A stretch of DNA of 64,000 bases from Verrucomicrobiaceae bacterium (GTDB taxonomy: Bacteria > Verrucomicrobiota > Verrucomicrobiia > Verrucomicrobiales > Verrucomicrobiaceae). The DNA is taken from positions 1 to 64,000 of the forward strand of contig JAEUHK010000127.1 in NCBI GenBank assembly GCA_016795465.1, in the 5' to 3' direction. Below are positions 18,024 through 30,100 of the stretch, piece by piece (within the stretch, counting starts at the first letter, position 1; every line of letters starts with the position of its first letter). The notes under the pieces were generated by a model. That model saw only the letters and a program-made list of their open reading frames with translations, ran no database searches and was not told where the DNA came from. The position numbers were made by a program, and so were the translations under genes.

Positions 18024-18161
18024 GGTGGGGTGGATCGTTGAGTGACTTTTTTAGCCTTTTTTAGAGCATAATAAATTCCTGCCGCGACTGGCAAGGCATT
18101 TATCATGTATTTACATTGAAAGCAGGCCCGCAGTCTGTTTGCAGGACACGGCGTGCTCCAC
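18024..18161 (-). promoter_or_regulatory. Spacer between the giant gene and the cassette, with possible promoter
   Basis: On the coding (minus) strand there is a TTGCCA box (18089-18094), a 15-base gap and TATTAT (18068-18073). This resembles a sigma-70 promoter, with a short spacer. Just downstream are two copies of CTAAAAAAG (18056-18064 and 18046-18054) in 10-base register, which could bend the DNA. Upstream at 18105-18116 is the palindrome ATGTATTTACAT. The region is clearly AT-richer than its surroundings. No strong terminator for the giant gene is seen. Function is inferred from sequence alone. Confidence 0.4.
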
Positions 18162-21100
18162 TCAGGCAATTGCGCGACGGCGACGGCGGACAGCCAGTGC
18201 CAGCAAGCCCAGAACTAGCAGCAGACATCTGGATGGCTCTGGAACAGCCACGATGATCGTTCCGGTGCTGTAAAGACTGCTAATATCCCACATCCGGCCG
18301 ACACTGCTAAGGTCAGGAAGATACATGGGGTCATTCACAAAGCCTCCAGCAAGTCCAGTAAAGGTGCCGGTGGGCATGATGCCTCCCCAGTCGATGATCT
18401 GCCATTGATCCCCGGTATTGAACGAGGATGCACTGAGAGCAGAGGAAGACACCACAAGCGTGGAACCGGCCAGGAGATTGATGGCAGAGGAACCTGCGGT
18501 GGAGAAGGTTAGCCTGTCACCTTCCGCCAGAGTGGTTCCGGATTGATTGAGGAAAAGATCCAAGTGGAGCGCACCAGACAGGTTGAGATCACTGCCGCTT
18601 TGCAGGTTGATGGCAAGTGACTGCGCGGTGACACTGGAAGGCGAACCCACGGAGAGGATGGCTCCGGTATTAATAATGACATCGTTGCCCGCCGCCGGGG
18701 CGATGATGCCGGTGCCGCCAAGCGTGGCACCGGTCTGCACCGTCACGGGCCCGAGACCCGTGGCGGAACCAACGGAATTAGCGACTAACAGTGTGCCGGC
18801 ATTCACGTCCGTGCCCCCTTGGTAGGTGTTCATTCCGGAGAGGGTCGCGGTGCCTGCTCCGATCTTCACGAGTTTGAGCACATCGTCCGTTGAAGGCGTG
18901 CCAGAGGTCGCCTCCGAAATCACACCGGACAAGCTGAGGGCTGCGGCCGGAGCCGAGGCATCAAGCCGCAGTTCCTTGGTCTGACGGGTGCCATCATTAA
19001 GCTGCTGAAGGGTGACCGGACCGGAGAAGTTGACCGGAGTGGCAGTGGCCAAGGTGGCGACACCCGTACCATTCATGTTTACATCAACGGCCTGGGGTAT
19101 GGAGGTGACAGAGGCATCCGCCACACGCAGGGTCACAGCAGGGTTGAGCGTGTCACGACTCCAGAAAACCGGGTCGGTGCCGGAAGTGTTCCTACTGACA
19201 ACGGAAGGCGCGGACATGAAGTATGACCCAGACTGCGTGCCCGCGGTAACCGTGACCTGAGTGCCATAGAGCATGTTGGACGCAGAGTTAAAATCCGTGT
19301 CACGAGCAATGTTCATTGTGCCGTCCGCATTGAACCCGGTGAGACGGTAGATACCGTTCCGCTCGGGGCTTTCGATCTCATCCTTGACCAAAATGCGCGC
19401 ACCGGCACTCAGGTCGGAATCGGTGAAAGTGTAGCCATCAATAATCCGGCTCACACGGTAGAAGGCCCCAAACGAGTTTGCGGAGACCCTGTAGCCTCCC
19501 GCGCCATCGAAGAAGCCATCTCCCGCTGGGACAAAGACACCACCGAGTGCGTGGACATCATCGGCAGCAGGCGTCACAATGGTGCGGTCCGTGCCGAGGA
19601 CCGAGGCACCTGCGGTGGCTCGGAGCACGCTGCCATTGGCTGCGGCATGGGCCGCGTCACCAAGTTCGATCACACCGCCGGAGAGAGCGCCTTGGGCACT
19701 TATCTCCAGGGTGCCTTGGCGGATGACGGTGGCTCCATTCAACGCGGCCGAGGAGACGGAGCCAGAAAGTGCTCCATAGTTGTTTGCAGGATTGGAAAGA
19801 CGGATCGTGCCGCCACCTTGGAGCGTAAAGCCGCCGGAACCAGAAACAATGCCGGAGATGTTCGTGTTGGTGCCGGATTGCGTTTGCAGGAGCACGTTGC
19901 GTGCCTCGGCCCGGTTCAATGCCAGACCACCGGAAAGAGTGGTTATACTGTTATTCACCTGCAGAACGGAAAGACCTTCGCGATTTACAGGACCAAAGGA
20001 AATCGAGTTTCCAACAGGCATCGAGGTGTTTGGCCGCAGTTCCAGAACCAGGTGGCTGGCGATGGAGGAAGTGTTCGTGGTCGAACCAACGGAGACCGCT
20101 GCGCTTCCGAAGGAGGTCGGTGAGGTCTGGGCGAGAACCAGCGAGCCCTCAGCCAGCTCAAGCCCACCGTTGTGGTCAGCGAGAGAACCAGTGAGCTCAA
20201 GCACCCCCGAGCCGACCTTGACAAGCAATCCACCATCACTGCGAATGGCACCGCTCAGACGCGCCTCGGGAGCGGTGGCCGAGCGCCCAGAGACCACTTC
20301 AACCATGCGCCACTTGCGGCCAAGATCGATGGGGTTCGCAAAGATCAGAGTCCGATTGGAATCTTGGGCACCCAGTAGAAGTGAATCGTTATCCGGCACA
20401 AAGCCTCCCTGACCCCAGACCAGTTCTGCCGAGGCTCCACCAATATTGACCGTGCGGTCCGCTCCGTATGCGGCAAATCCACCACTGCCTGACCAGGACA
20501 CCTGACCAGCGCCGGTTCCAAGACCACGATTAAACACGGCGTCATGGTTGATGCCGATTCTACCTCCCTGCAGACTAAGGGCCGAGTTCGACGGAAGAGC
20601 CTGGGCCGAATCGAGGCGGATGACCCCTCCATGTGCGAAGGTCGTTCCGGTATAGGTATTGAATCCAGAAAGCGCGGTGGTGCCGTCACCAGCATGGACC
20701 AGATTCACGACACGACCAGCGGAAGTATTGTCGGCGATTTTCGAGGTAATCGAGAAAGGCCTGTGGGGATTCCAATTGTGGATCACTAGATCGGCGCTGA
20801 CACCATCAGAGTTGTTGAGCCCGGAGGTGAGAATGCCTCCACGAATCGAATTATCGTGACTGCCGGCATGGGTTGTCTGGAGGATGGCTCCGCTGCCGAT
20901 GGTGAGAATATCCGTGATGTTAACCGTGCTGCGGTTGAAGGTGTTGACAAAGAAAGTGGCATCAGCCGAGCTGGCGGAGGCATTTCCACTGAGCATGATC
21001 GAACCGCTTACGGTGTCCACCGCGACAATCGTGAACTCCTGGCCGTGCGGCAAAACAGCTGAGCTGGCCGTGCGGACAGTCTGCCCCACCTCGAGGCCGG

Positions 21101-24100
21101 TGGTGTCCACGCCAGTGACGACGTTATTGCTACCGGTAAAACTGCCAGACCTCTGAAGGTCCAAGATGACAAGGCGATCTGTTTGACTGGTGCGCGCGGA
21201 GGGAGCGCTCAGGGTAATGGTGCTGGTGGCGTGGTCGACAGAAAGGATGGTGACGGTGCCAGTGGCACTGACGATGTTGTCATTGGTAGCCCTGACAACC
21301 ATGCCCGGAAGCAGATTGATGGTGTCAATGTTGGTGACCACGGCGCTGCCATTAACGAAGTGCGCTCCGCGTGTGTAGTCACTGTTAAAGAAGCGGATGG
21401 TGTTCACGACGGCATTGCTTTGGGTGGAGCCGGAGAAAGCGTTAAGGCTGAGGCCGCCATCCACCGGATCCATGTCCGCCGTCCACAAAGCGGGATTTCC
21501 CTCAACTCGATGTGCTGCCACACCACCGATCGCGGGGTTATCCGAGGCAACAACGGAGAAGGAGTTGGTGATAACACCGAAATAGTTCACACCCGGAAAA
21601 TCAAGGTCGATGCCAGTCTGGTAGGTAGTGCGGGGAAGGACTCGAAGAATGTCCGACGGCCCCCCGGCAATAACGATATTCGCATCGCCAGTGCCATTGT
21701 GATCCTCAATAAAGTGAAGCGTGGAGCCCTTTTGATACACCACATTGCTGGGTGCCGCCAAATCTTGAAGATTCAGAGTCGTGTTCACATTACTGACATT
21801 GAAGACGCGGATGGTAGAGGCTCCCTCGGCCACCGTAAGCTGACCTGGCAGGTTTTGTGTTGTGTTGCGCGTGGTGGAGCCTTCAATCTCAAGACTTCCG
21901 CCTCTCATGGTCACTGTGCTTATGTCACTGCGGGCGAACTGGTTGTCGAACGTGGCCTTGAGACGCAGAGTCCCGTCATCGGCGACAATGTTGGCAATGC
22001 CGAAGCTGCCTGAATTTGGCGTGACACTGCCGCGCAGTTCAAGAAGACCTGCTCCTCTTTTGATAATGCTGTAGTCATCCTCAGCCGCCGGGGTCGTGAA
22101 CTGGCCGGCAAGCACCAAGTGGGTGCGTGCATTACCGACATCAAAAATGCCGTCTGAGGCAATGGTAAAGCCCCGGTCGGAGAGGGCGCTGAGCCCGTTG
22201 TATTGGAGCGTGCCCTGATTCAGAATCAGGTTCGAGGCCGCGTTGAAGGAAGCTCCGAGAGCACTGGCCTGATCAGCAAAGGCTAGGACAGGAGTTCCAG
22301 AAGCCGTCGCTGGATTGGACAGGACAACCTGAGTTGGACTGATGATGGAGACGATGGTGGTGCCGGGCGCAATGCCATCTCCCTCAACTTTCTGGCCTAG
22401 CGCCAGGCCGGCAACTGGTGCCGCGAAGGTAAGCATCGCACTTCCCACCGTGGTGGTGGCCGCGCGGACGGTGCCGACAACAGGATTTGTCAGCGTCAAC
22501 GAAGCCGAGGCAGCGGTTGCTGTGGCCGCAACGGAGATGACAATCTCGGAGGGACTATTCACGGCGACCACAGTAGCACCCGCAGGGATGCCAGCACCAC
22601 TAATGGCCTGTCCCACAGCAATGGTTGTAGAGGGTGCATTCAGGGTGACTGTGGTGCTGCCTGAGGTCGTGCCTGCGACGAGCCCGAATCCGCGATTGTA
22701 GGTGGCATTGTCCTGCCCTGTGCTCTGGACCGGAATGCTCAGGTCGAGGTTGTGACCGTCCACGATCCGCTCGATGACAGCACCTGTCGGGATGCCATTA
22801 CCACTGATTGCCTGGCCGACCACCAAGCCAGCTGTGCTGGGAATGGTCAGTCGAGACGCACTGGTGGTCGTGGTGACAACATTACCACTCAGAAGCACTG
22901 GAACCGCAAAGTTTAGAGCGGCCGCTGAACTATTCTCTGTGGCATTCAGAGTGATGGTGATGCGCTTGTCGTCCAAGATGCTCTCGATGAAGGCACCTGC
23001 CGGAATATTATCCCCTGCGACCGCCTGACCAACTGTCAGACCAGCGGTGCTGGAGCCAGCTCCCAGAGTGACGACATTGCTGTCCTTTACCGTTTGTGAC
23101 GTGATCAAGCCGCTGAGCGGATTTACCGCACTGTAAGTCAACGCCTGGCTGGCCGAGATGGTAGCCCCGCTGGAGAGGGTAAATTGGGTGCCATTGGCGG
23201 AAATCGCGGTGATCATGGCTCCACCGATCTGGATGCTGCCGCCAGTGACATCACTAGATGCAGGCCTGCTCAACGTAATGGTACTCGTGGCAGTGTCTAT
23301 TGCCTGAATGGTAGCGCCCCCTGGAATGTTGGCGCCGACGACGGGCATGCCTACCGCCAAGCCTGTGACCGCCGGCAAGACCAACCGCGAGAAGTTCTCC
23401 GGCACCGAGGTCACTGTGAGGTTGTTGCTGGCTATCTGTATGGCGGCGCCTGTCAGGTCGGCCGTGGCAGCCTGGCTGAAGGTAACCGTGTTCGTACCTG
23501 CATCGATAGCACTAACCGTGGTCCCCGCAGGCACACCACTTCCTGTCACAGACTGCCCGACCGTTAAACCGGCCACGGAAGGGAGGATTACCTGGCTGCG
23601 AACCTGAGTCGGAGGTGAACTGCTGATGCCTCGTGTCACCTGCGCCGGCATCCCGATCCCGGAGAGGACATGGCCAAAGGTGAGGCCGGCGTTGTTTGCC
23701 ACCGACGCAGTGCGAGTGGTCGTGACGCGAACCGAACTGATCACAGAACCATTTGCCCAGCCTTCCACGGAGAGATCCCTCACGGTGACGACACCACCAC
23801 CGAGGGTGTTCACACCGGTGTAGGTATTGCGCCCAGTGAGGATAAGGTTGCCGTTGCCAGTCTTGCTCAGCCCGTTGACGACAGGGGTGAAACTAAGGCT
23901 AGGCAGGCCGCTAGCCGTGGTGTTGGCGCTGAGGATGATGTTCCCAGTCTGAGCAACGGGATCGATCACCTCAATCCGGCTTATCGTCGCATTGTTAGGA
24001 ACGCCTGAGCCTGACACCACCAGACCGGGAACAAGACCGGCTAGGTTGACGCCCGTCAGGGTTGGGCTGCCGTTCGCAGCGTTACCCGTGCGTGCGGCGG

Positions 24101-27100
24101 GAGCGAGATCTGCAATGACCGCAGAGATTTCCATGGGGGCAGCCGTGTTGTACTGGAACACACGCAGATCGTTGTTCACTCCTGTTCCCGCCGTGAGACG
24201 CCCTGGTCCCGCAAGGACCACTGAATCACCCGCCATTCCCGGACCGACGAGGATTCCCCCAGCCTGCAGAGTGTTCACCCCTTGGAGGGTGATGGTCATG
24301 TCACGCACACCCGCGGTGTTGTTTGGCGTATTGAACCGCAGCGTGTTCGGCGTGCGGCCATCCTGCGTGCTCGGTCCGACGATGTTGATATTGGCACCAT
24401 TATTTGCCGTTGTCGGCAGCATCCAATCATTAGTAGCGCTGCTGCCCAGGTAGCCGGTAAACGCACGAACCAACCCGTCCTGTCCGACAACCACGGTGGT
24501 GTTGCTGGACAGGTTGGCGGAGGTGGTGCCGCTGAAGACAGCGTTGGGAGCGGCACCGAAGCTGAAGGTGCCGCCAGTCGAGGTGGCCGTGGCGGGCAGG
24601 CTGATCACGATCTGCGTGGCATTGTTGATCGCTGTGATGAGCGCCCCTGCCGGAATATTGGAGCCGGAGATGGGCATGCCCACCATCAGGCCGTTTGTGG
24701 TGTTGGCTCCCAGCAGATTGACCGTTGTGCTGTTGGCAACAGTGGCGTTGGAGGCGGCACCGGTGCGGTTTGCTGTGTTTGCCGAGGCTGCCCCGAAGGT
24801 GATATTGCCCGTCGTGGTCACGGTTGCTCCGCTGGAGAGTGTGATGTTCAGCCCGTTGGCATTGATTGCTGTAATGGTGGCACCCGCCGGGATGCCGGTG
24901 CCGCTCACCGACTGGCCCCGCGTCAGGACGTTATTGTTGATAAACGTGCTGCCAAGGTCATTGACAGTGCTCCTGACCGCCCAGTCCGTGCCTCCAACAG
25001 TCGCCCAGCCACCGAGGATCCCGTTGATATTGTTTGTGTCCGTGCTGGCGATGTCATTGGCTGCAAAGTCCACTGTGCCGCCAGCTTGGGCGGTCAGGGT
25101 GTTCATGCGCAAGATGGACGAGCCTGAGAGACGCTGCACCTGGTTGGCTCCGGCGGCGATCGTGGTGGAGAGCACCGTCTCAATGTGGGAGCCTCCTTGA
25201 AGTTGCAGAATGCCTCCCACGCGCCCGCCACCAAGGACCAGTGCTCCCGCATTGGAGAGCTTGCTGGTGTTGTTCGTCTGGTAGTCGAGACGGAGTATGC
25301 CTGCCTGGACAGTGTGTGAAGGCGCAAACGATCCGCCCACCAAGTCACGGGTGGTCGTTTCCGCCGTGCCACTCAGGACCAGCATGCCATCACCAAGCTG
25401 GGTGATCGCACCAGCACCGGTGAGATTGCGTTTCAACGTGAGCGTCGCCCCCTCTCCCACCAAAATCTGGGAGGCGGCCGAAATATTCACATTTCCAGAC
25501 CACGTGCTATTGCCTTCAGTCGTGGCAAGCGTGCCGCCGGCGAGCGTCATGTTCTCAATCGTGGTGTAGTTCACGTTCCGGAGATCAACCGTGGCATTTT
25601 GGCCGCCGAGGGACTGGGCACCATTTGTGCCCCCTCCAATAACCACCCCTGCTCCGCCCTGCTGGCCAAAAGCACCATCCACAGTCGCCGCCAAGATGCC
25701 CTGCAGCACCAATGTCTCCCCAGTGTGGCGATTACCGTCATAACCAAGGAATGGTGTGCCAGATGCGGTCGGAGCCTGGCTCAGAGTGACGCTAACCCCG
25801 GGATTGATGCTCAAGATGACCGTTCCAGACGGGATGCCCGCACCAGTAACCTGCTGGCCGATGATGAGGTTGGAGGTGTCTGTGACACCAATCACAGGAT
25901 TACCCGCCGTGACGGTGCTGCGGCGACCGATGGAGGATTGGATGACCCAGGTGCCATTTCCTGTCTTGGTAAGGGAGGTAGGACCGCCTGCCCCATCGCC
26001 CAAAACAAGGGCAAACAAGTTATCACCACGGTTCAAGCCACCAAGAGTTAGCGTGCGAGGGCCGGAATCTTGGTAGGCAATGAGAGGCGAAGAGCGCACG
26101 CCAAAGGTGACTGTGGCACTACGGCGGGAGCCGTCTGCAATAATGGCACCTGCCGCCTCCCCTGCTCCAAGCGTGAAGGAACGATCGGTAAACACAGGCA
26201 GGTTGTTGTTGTAGCGAAGGGCACCGCCGTTGAAGACAAGATTAGATGCAGCAGCGTTGGAGTAACCCAGGCTGCTCACGAAGGTGGAACCTCCCAGGCC
26301 AGCCACATTGAGCACGCCACCATTGATCACCGTGGGGCCGCCATAGTTGTTGGACTGGTTGGTGATGGAGAGCACTCCCGATCCTTCCTTCACCAAGGAA
26401 ACCATGCCGCCACCCGTATTGAATCCATCACGGATCGTGCCTGTAAAGGTAAAGCTCTCATCCGAGCCGACGACAAGACGCGAGAGACCGGGTGCAAAGT
26501 TTGCGACCGTTCCAGACCCGGTGAGGTTTGCCACGCGGAGATCGTTGCCATGGAGATCAAAAGTGCCAAAAAGCTCGGCATCGAATCCGTTGGGACGGGT
26601 GGTCTGGATCGCAGTGGGACTGTCAAAGATCACCGTTCCGGAGTTGACCCTCAACACACCATCGAACTGGCTGCCACCCGATCCATTCCAACCAAAGCGC
26701 AGAGAACCGCCATTCACAAAGATGTTTTCGGTGAGGGTGTTGTTGCCGCGGAGCTCGACATGGGAACCAAACACACGAAGGAATCCGATCGTGTTGTTTC
26801 CAAGCAAACGGACCGAGTTGAAACCGCCGTAATTCAAACTGATGCCATTTCCATCCGCTGTGACATTTTGGTCGAGAGTGACAGTGTGGTTGATCGGATC
26901 GATGGACAGAATCTTCGCGTCAGAGGGAATACCAAAGCCCGATGGGCCGCTGACCGTGGCTCCTATCTCCATGCCAGCCGTGGCAAAAGCGGGCAGTTGC
27001 AAAACGGGGCTGCCGTTCGTGAAACTGGTCGAGAACGCAGCCGTTGTACCCTCGGTCAGCCCGCTGGTCTCCAAACCGCCGGAGAAAGTGTTGTTGCCGG

Positions 27101-30100
27101 CGATTTCAAGCACTCCCTGGTTATTGCCGTCCGCGGCGAAGATGAGCCTTCCTTCAGAAGCCGTGATCCTGCCCGCGCCCGTCTCATCCATCGCGCTGAT
27201 GGTGAGCTTCCGCCCGTTGGCAACGGAGAAAGTGCCGTCTCCTGCTCCAATCGTAATTCCGCGGTTGGCATCGTCGATCTCAAAAGTGTTCGTGGCACGG
27301 AAACGTCCGCCATTGAGCAGCAACTGATCGGCAACAGGAGACAACGCATTCACCGAGCCCAACGACTGCTCCCGGGAGACCTCCAAAGTCCCCTCGTTCA
27401 CAATCGTTCTTCCCGTGTAGGTGTTAACCACGTTAAATGTCAGGCTGGTGCCGGAACCCGTCTGGGTGGTGGGAAGAGAAAGAGTGATGTTGTTCCCGTT
27501 GATTGCAGTCACGGTGGTGCCGGCCTGGATGCCGGTTCCAGTGACGCTCGAGCCAACGAAAAGGTTTGCGGTGGAACTCACATTGAAGCTGGTCACATTC
27601 GTGCCGAAATCCGCACTGCGTGTGTTGAGAGGATTAAGCGTCAGCGTGGCACGGCCGGATTTCACGAGCGAGACAGCGTTTGCGCCGTTGTCAGCGATGA
27701 TGGAGTTGATGTTCAGATTGTTGTTGTTCGCCGGCGTGTGGACATAGAGCTCGTAGCCGCTGCCAGCACCGGCGCGGAGCACCCCGTTGCCGCTGATGGT
27801 GTGCGTGGAAAGGGTCGCAAGGATGCCACCACTGTTGAGGGTCAACGTCTGGCCGTTGAGATTGATCGTGGTGGCACCTCCCTGGATGTTCAAGGTGTTC
27901 ACGGTCGAAGCTCCCCCAAGCGTCTGGGAGCCCGGCACCTTCACATTCAAGGCACTGCTATTCCACCCAGCGGCGGCAGAAGTGCTATAGCCTGTATAGG
28001 TCACCACATCGTTTCCGCTCATGCTGGCCCATTCGAAGTTCCCGGAGGTCCCAGAGCGCACCGCCCAGCCACCAATGATCCCGTTAACGTTGGTCATGCC
28101 AGAGGAGAAGGCGGCGACTGCCCCAGTGCCTTGATTTCCTGAGACGCTGTCAAACAGCACGGTGGCTCCTGCCGAGCGTCCGGAGAAACCTGAGAAAGTC
28201 AGTCTTCCGGTCGCAGCATTGCTCATGGTTGTCAGGATCAGGTTCGACCCGCCAGCCAAGGACAAGGCGCCCAGCGTCTCAGTGAAGGAGATGGAGCCAG
28301 CGTATGCGCTGCTGCCGGTGCCGACAAAGGTCAACCTGCCGCTGTTCATGGCAATGGGAACAGAATCTGGAATGCGATTCTGCCGGTTGGCCGCCTGAAT
28401 GAGCACACCGTCAGTAACCGTGGTGCTGTTGATGATGTTCAGGCCCGGAGCGGTATTGCCGCCAATGGTACTGGCATGTCCCGCGATAAGGATAGACGTG
28501 AGACCACTGCCATAAAAGAGACCATTTGCGCCCGAGAGACGCACATCGCCTCCCACATTCTCCAACGCGCCCGCTATGCTGGTGGCTGCATTGATGGTCA
28601 GGACGGCACCGTTGATCTGATTGTCTCCAGTTGCCTTAAGGCGCACTCCGCCGGTGATGCTCACCGGATTGTTAATGTTCAAGCGGGTGAGGTTCTCGAG
28701 CCCAAGCATCTGGAGCCCAGCGCCACCGACCGTCAAGGGGGCTTCGATGTCCATGATGCCTCCATCCAGGACCGCGAGACCTCCACCAAAGTTACGGACG
28801 CTTCCAAATATGAAACGCTCGCCCGTCTTGTTCTCTGTTGATGGAGCGGAAATGGTGAAGGTGGTGCCATTGGTGATACCAGTGACAACACTGCCTGCAG
28901 GAATGCCGCCACCAGAAACCGGCATGCCAACACTGATGCCGGTCGTTGACAACACAGTGACCGAGGAAGAGTCCTTCGTCGTGGCACCATCCGTCTTCAT
29001 CAGCGATCCTTGCACAGTGACACCGTTGGCCGCATTCAGCGCCGTGGCCGCCGTGGTGTTCTGATTGATGCGGTAACGACCACCTCCAAGGTTAGCCGTG
29101 ATGTAGGTGCCATCTTGCAGGCCGGCTCCACTAATCGGAGCACCGACCACCAGCCCCGGCACGTCTCCCGCGAAGACCACGTCGGAATTGGAGGCAAAGG
29201 TCATGCCGGTCACCACCGGATTGAGGTTGACTGTGCCGCCGCCTCCATCCCGCACAACACGCCCCGATCCAACAATCGAACGGCTGAAATTGAAGGTGCC
29301 GGTATCGGAACGAAGCGTCAAGGTGCCGCTGTTGCGGATGTGGGAGCCAAAGCTGTTCGTGTTGTGCAAGACGAGGCCAGCCTGGGAGCCGATGGTGGTG
29401 CCACCACTGTAGCTGATGTTGTTCAAGCGCAGGATCTGGGTGCCTGTGCCGATAACATCGAGACTCAAGCCACCGGAACCATTGTTGTTGGCACGATTGC
29501 GCATGAAGCCGTTGTAGGACGTCGTGCCGCTCGTGTTAAGCACGAGCCTTCCCGACGCGGAAATGCCCTCACCCTCTGAATTCTCAATCACCCCGCTGGC
29601 GGTATAGTCGGAAATGCCTCCAACCGTCTCTGTGAAGCCCATGAGCTTGAAGTAGCTGTTGTTGCCGTTGTTGCCCGTGGATGCAAGACCATTTCCAGCG
29701 TCAAAATAAAGGATTGCATTGTCCCCGATCTGCTCGTGAGCGCCGAGATGAACCACGGTGCTGCCTTCTCCACCGAGGCTGCGGCTGCCAATGACCAGAT
29801 TGCCCGCGATGCTGCCGTTGCTCACACTGGTGCCAAAGGTGCCGCGCTGCTGGGTGGATGTTGATGATGCGGGATTGGATACCGTGAACAGCGTTGAGTT
29901 GCGGACGGAGGTGATCACCGTGCCATTCGGCAATCCTGGATGGCTGACGGGCATTCCTACATAGAGACCCGCCGTGCTGCCCGTGCTCAATGTTGTGGCC
30001 CCGCTCACAGCGGTGACTGTGACTCCGCTGCCATTGGCGGTGGCATTGGCGGAAATGGTAAAGTCGGTGCCATTGGCACTAATGGCACTAACGGTGGCGT

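Noticed and set aside
26070..28142. A 690-residue open frame on the plus strand inside the giant gene
   Set aside because: It is the antisense of the repeat region, has low-complexity composition and no recognisable domain. The minus-strand frame shows family motifs throughout.
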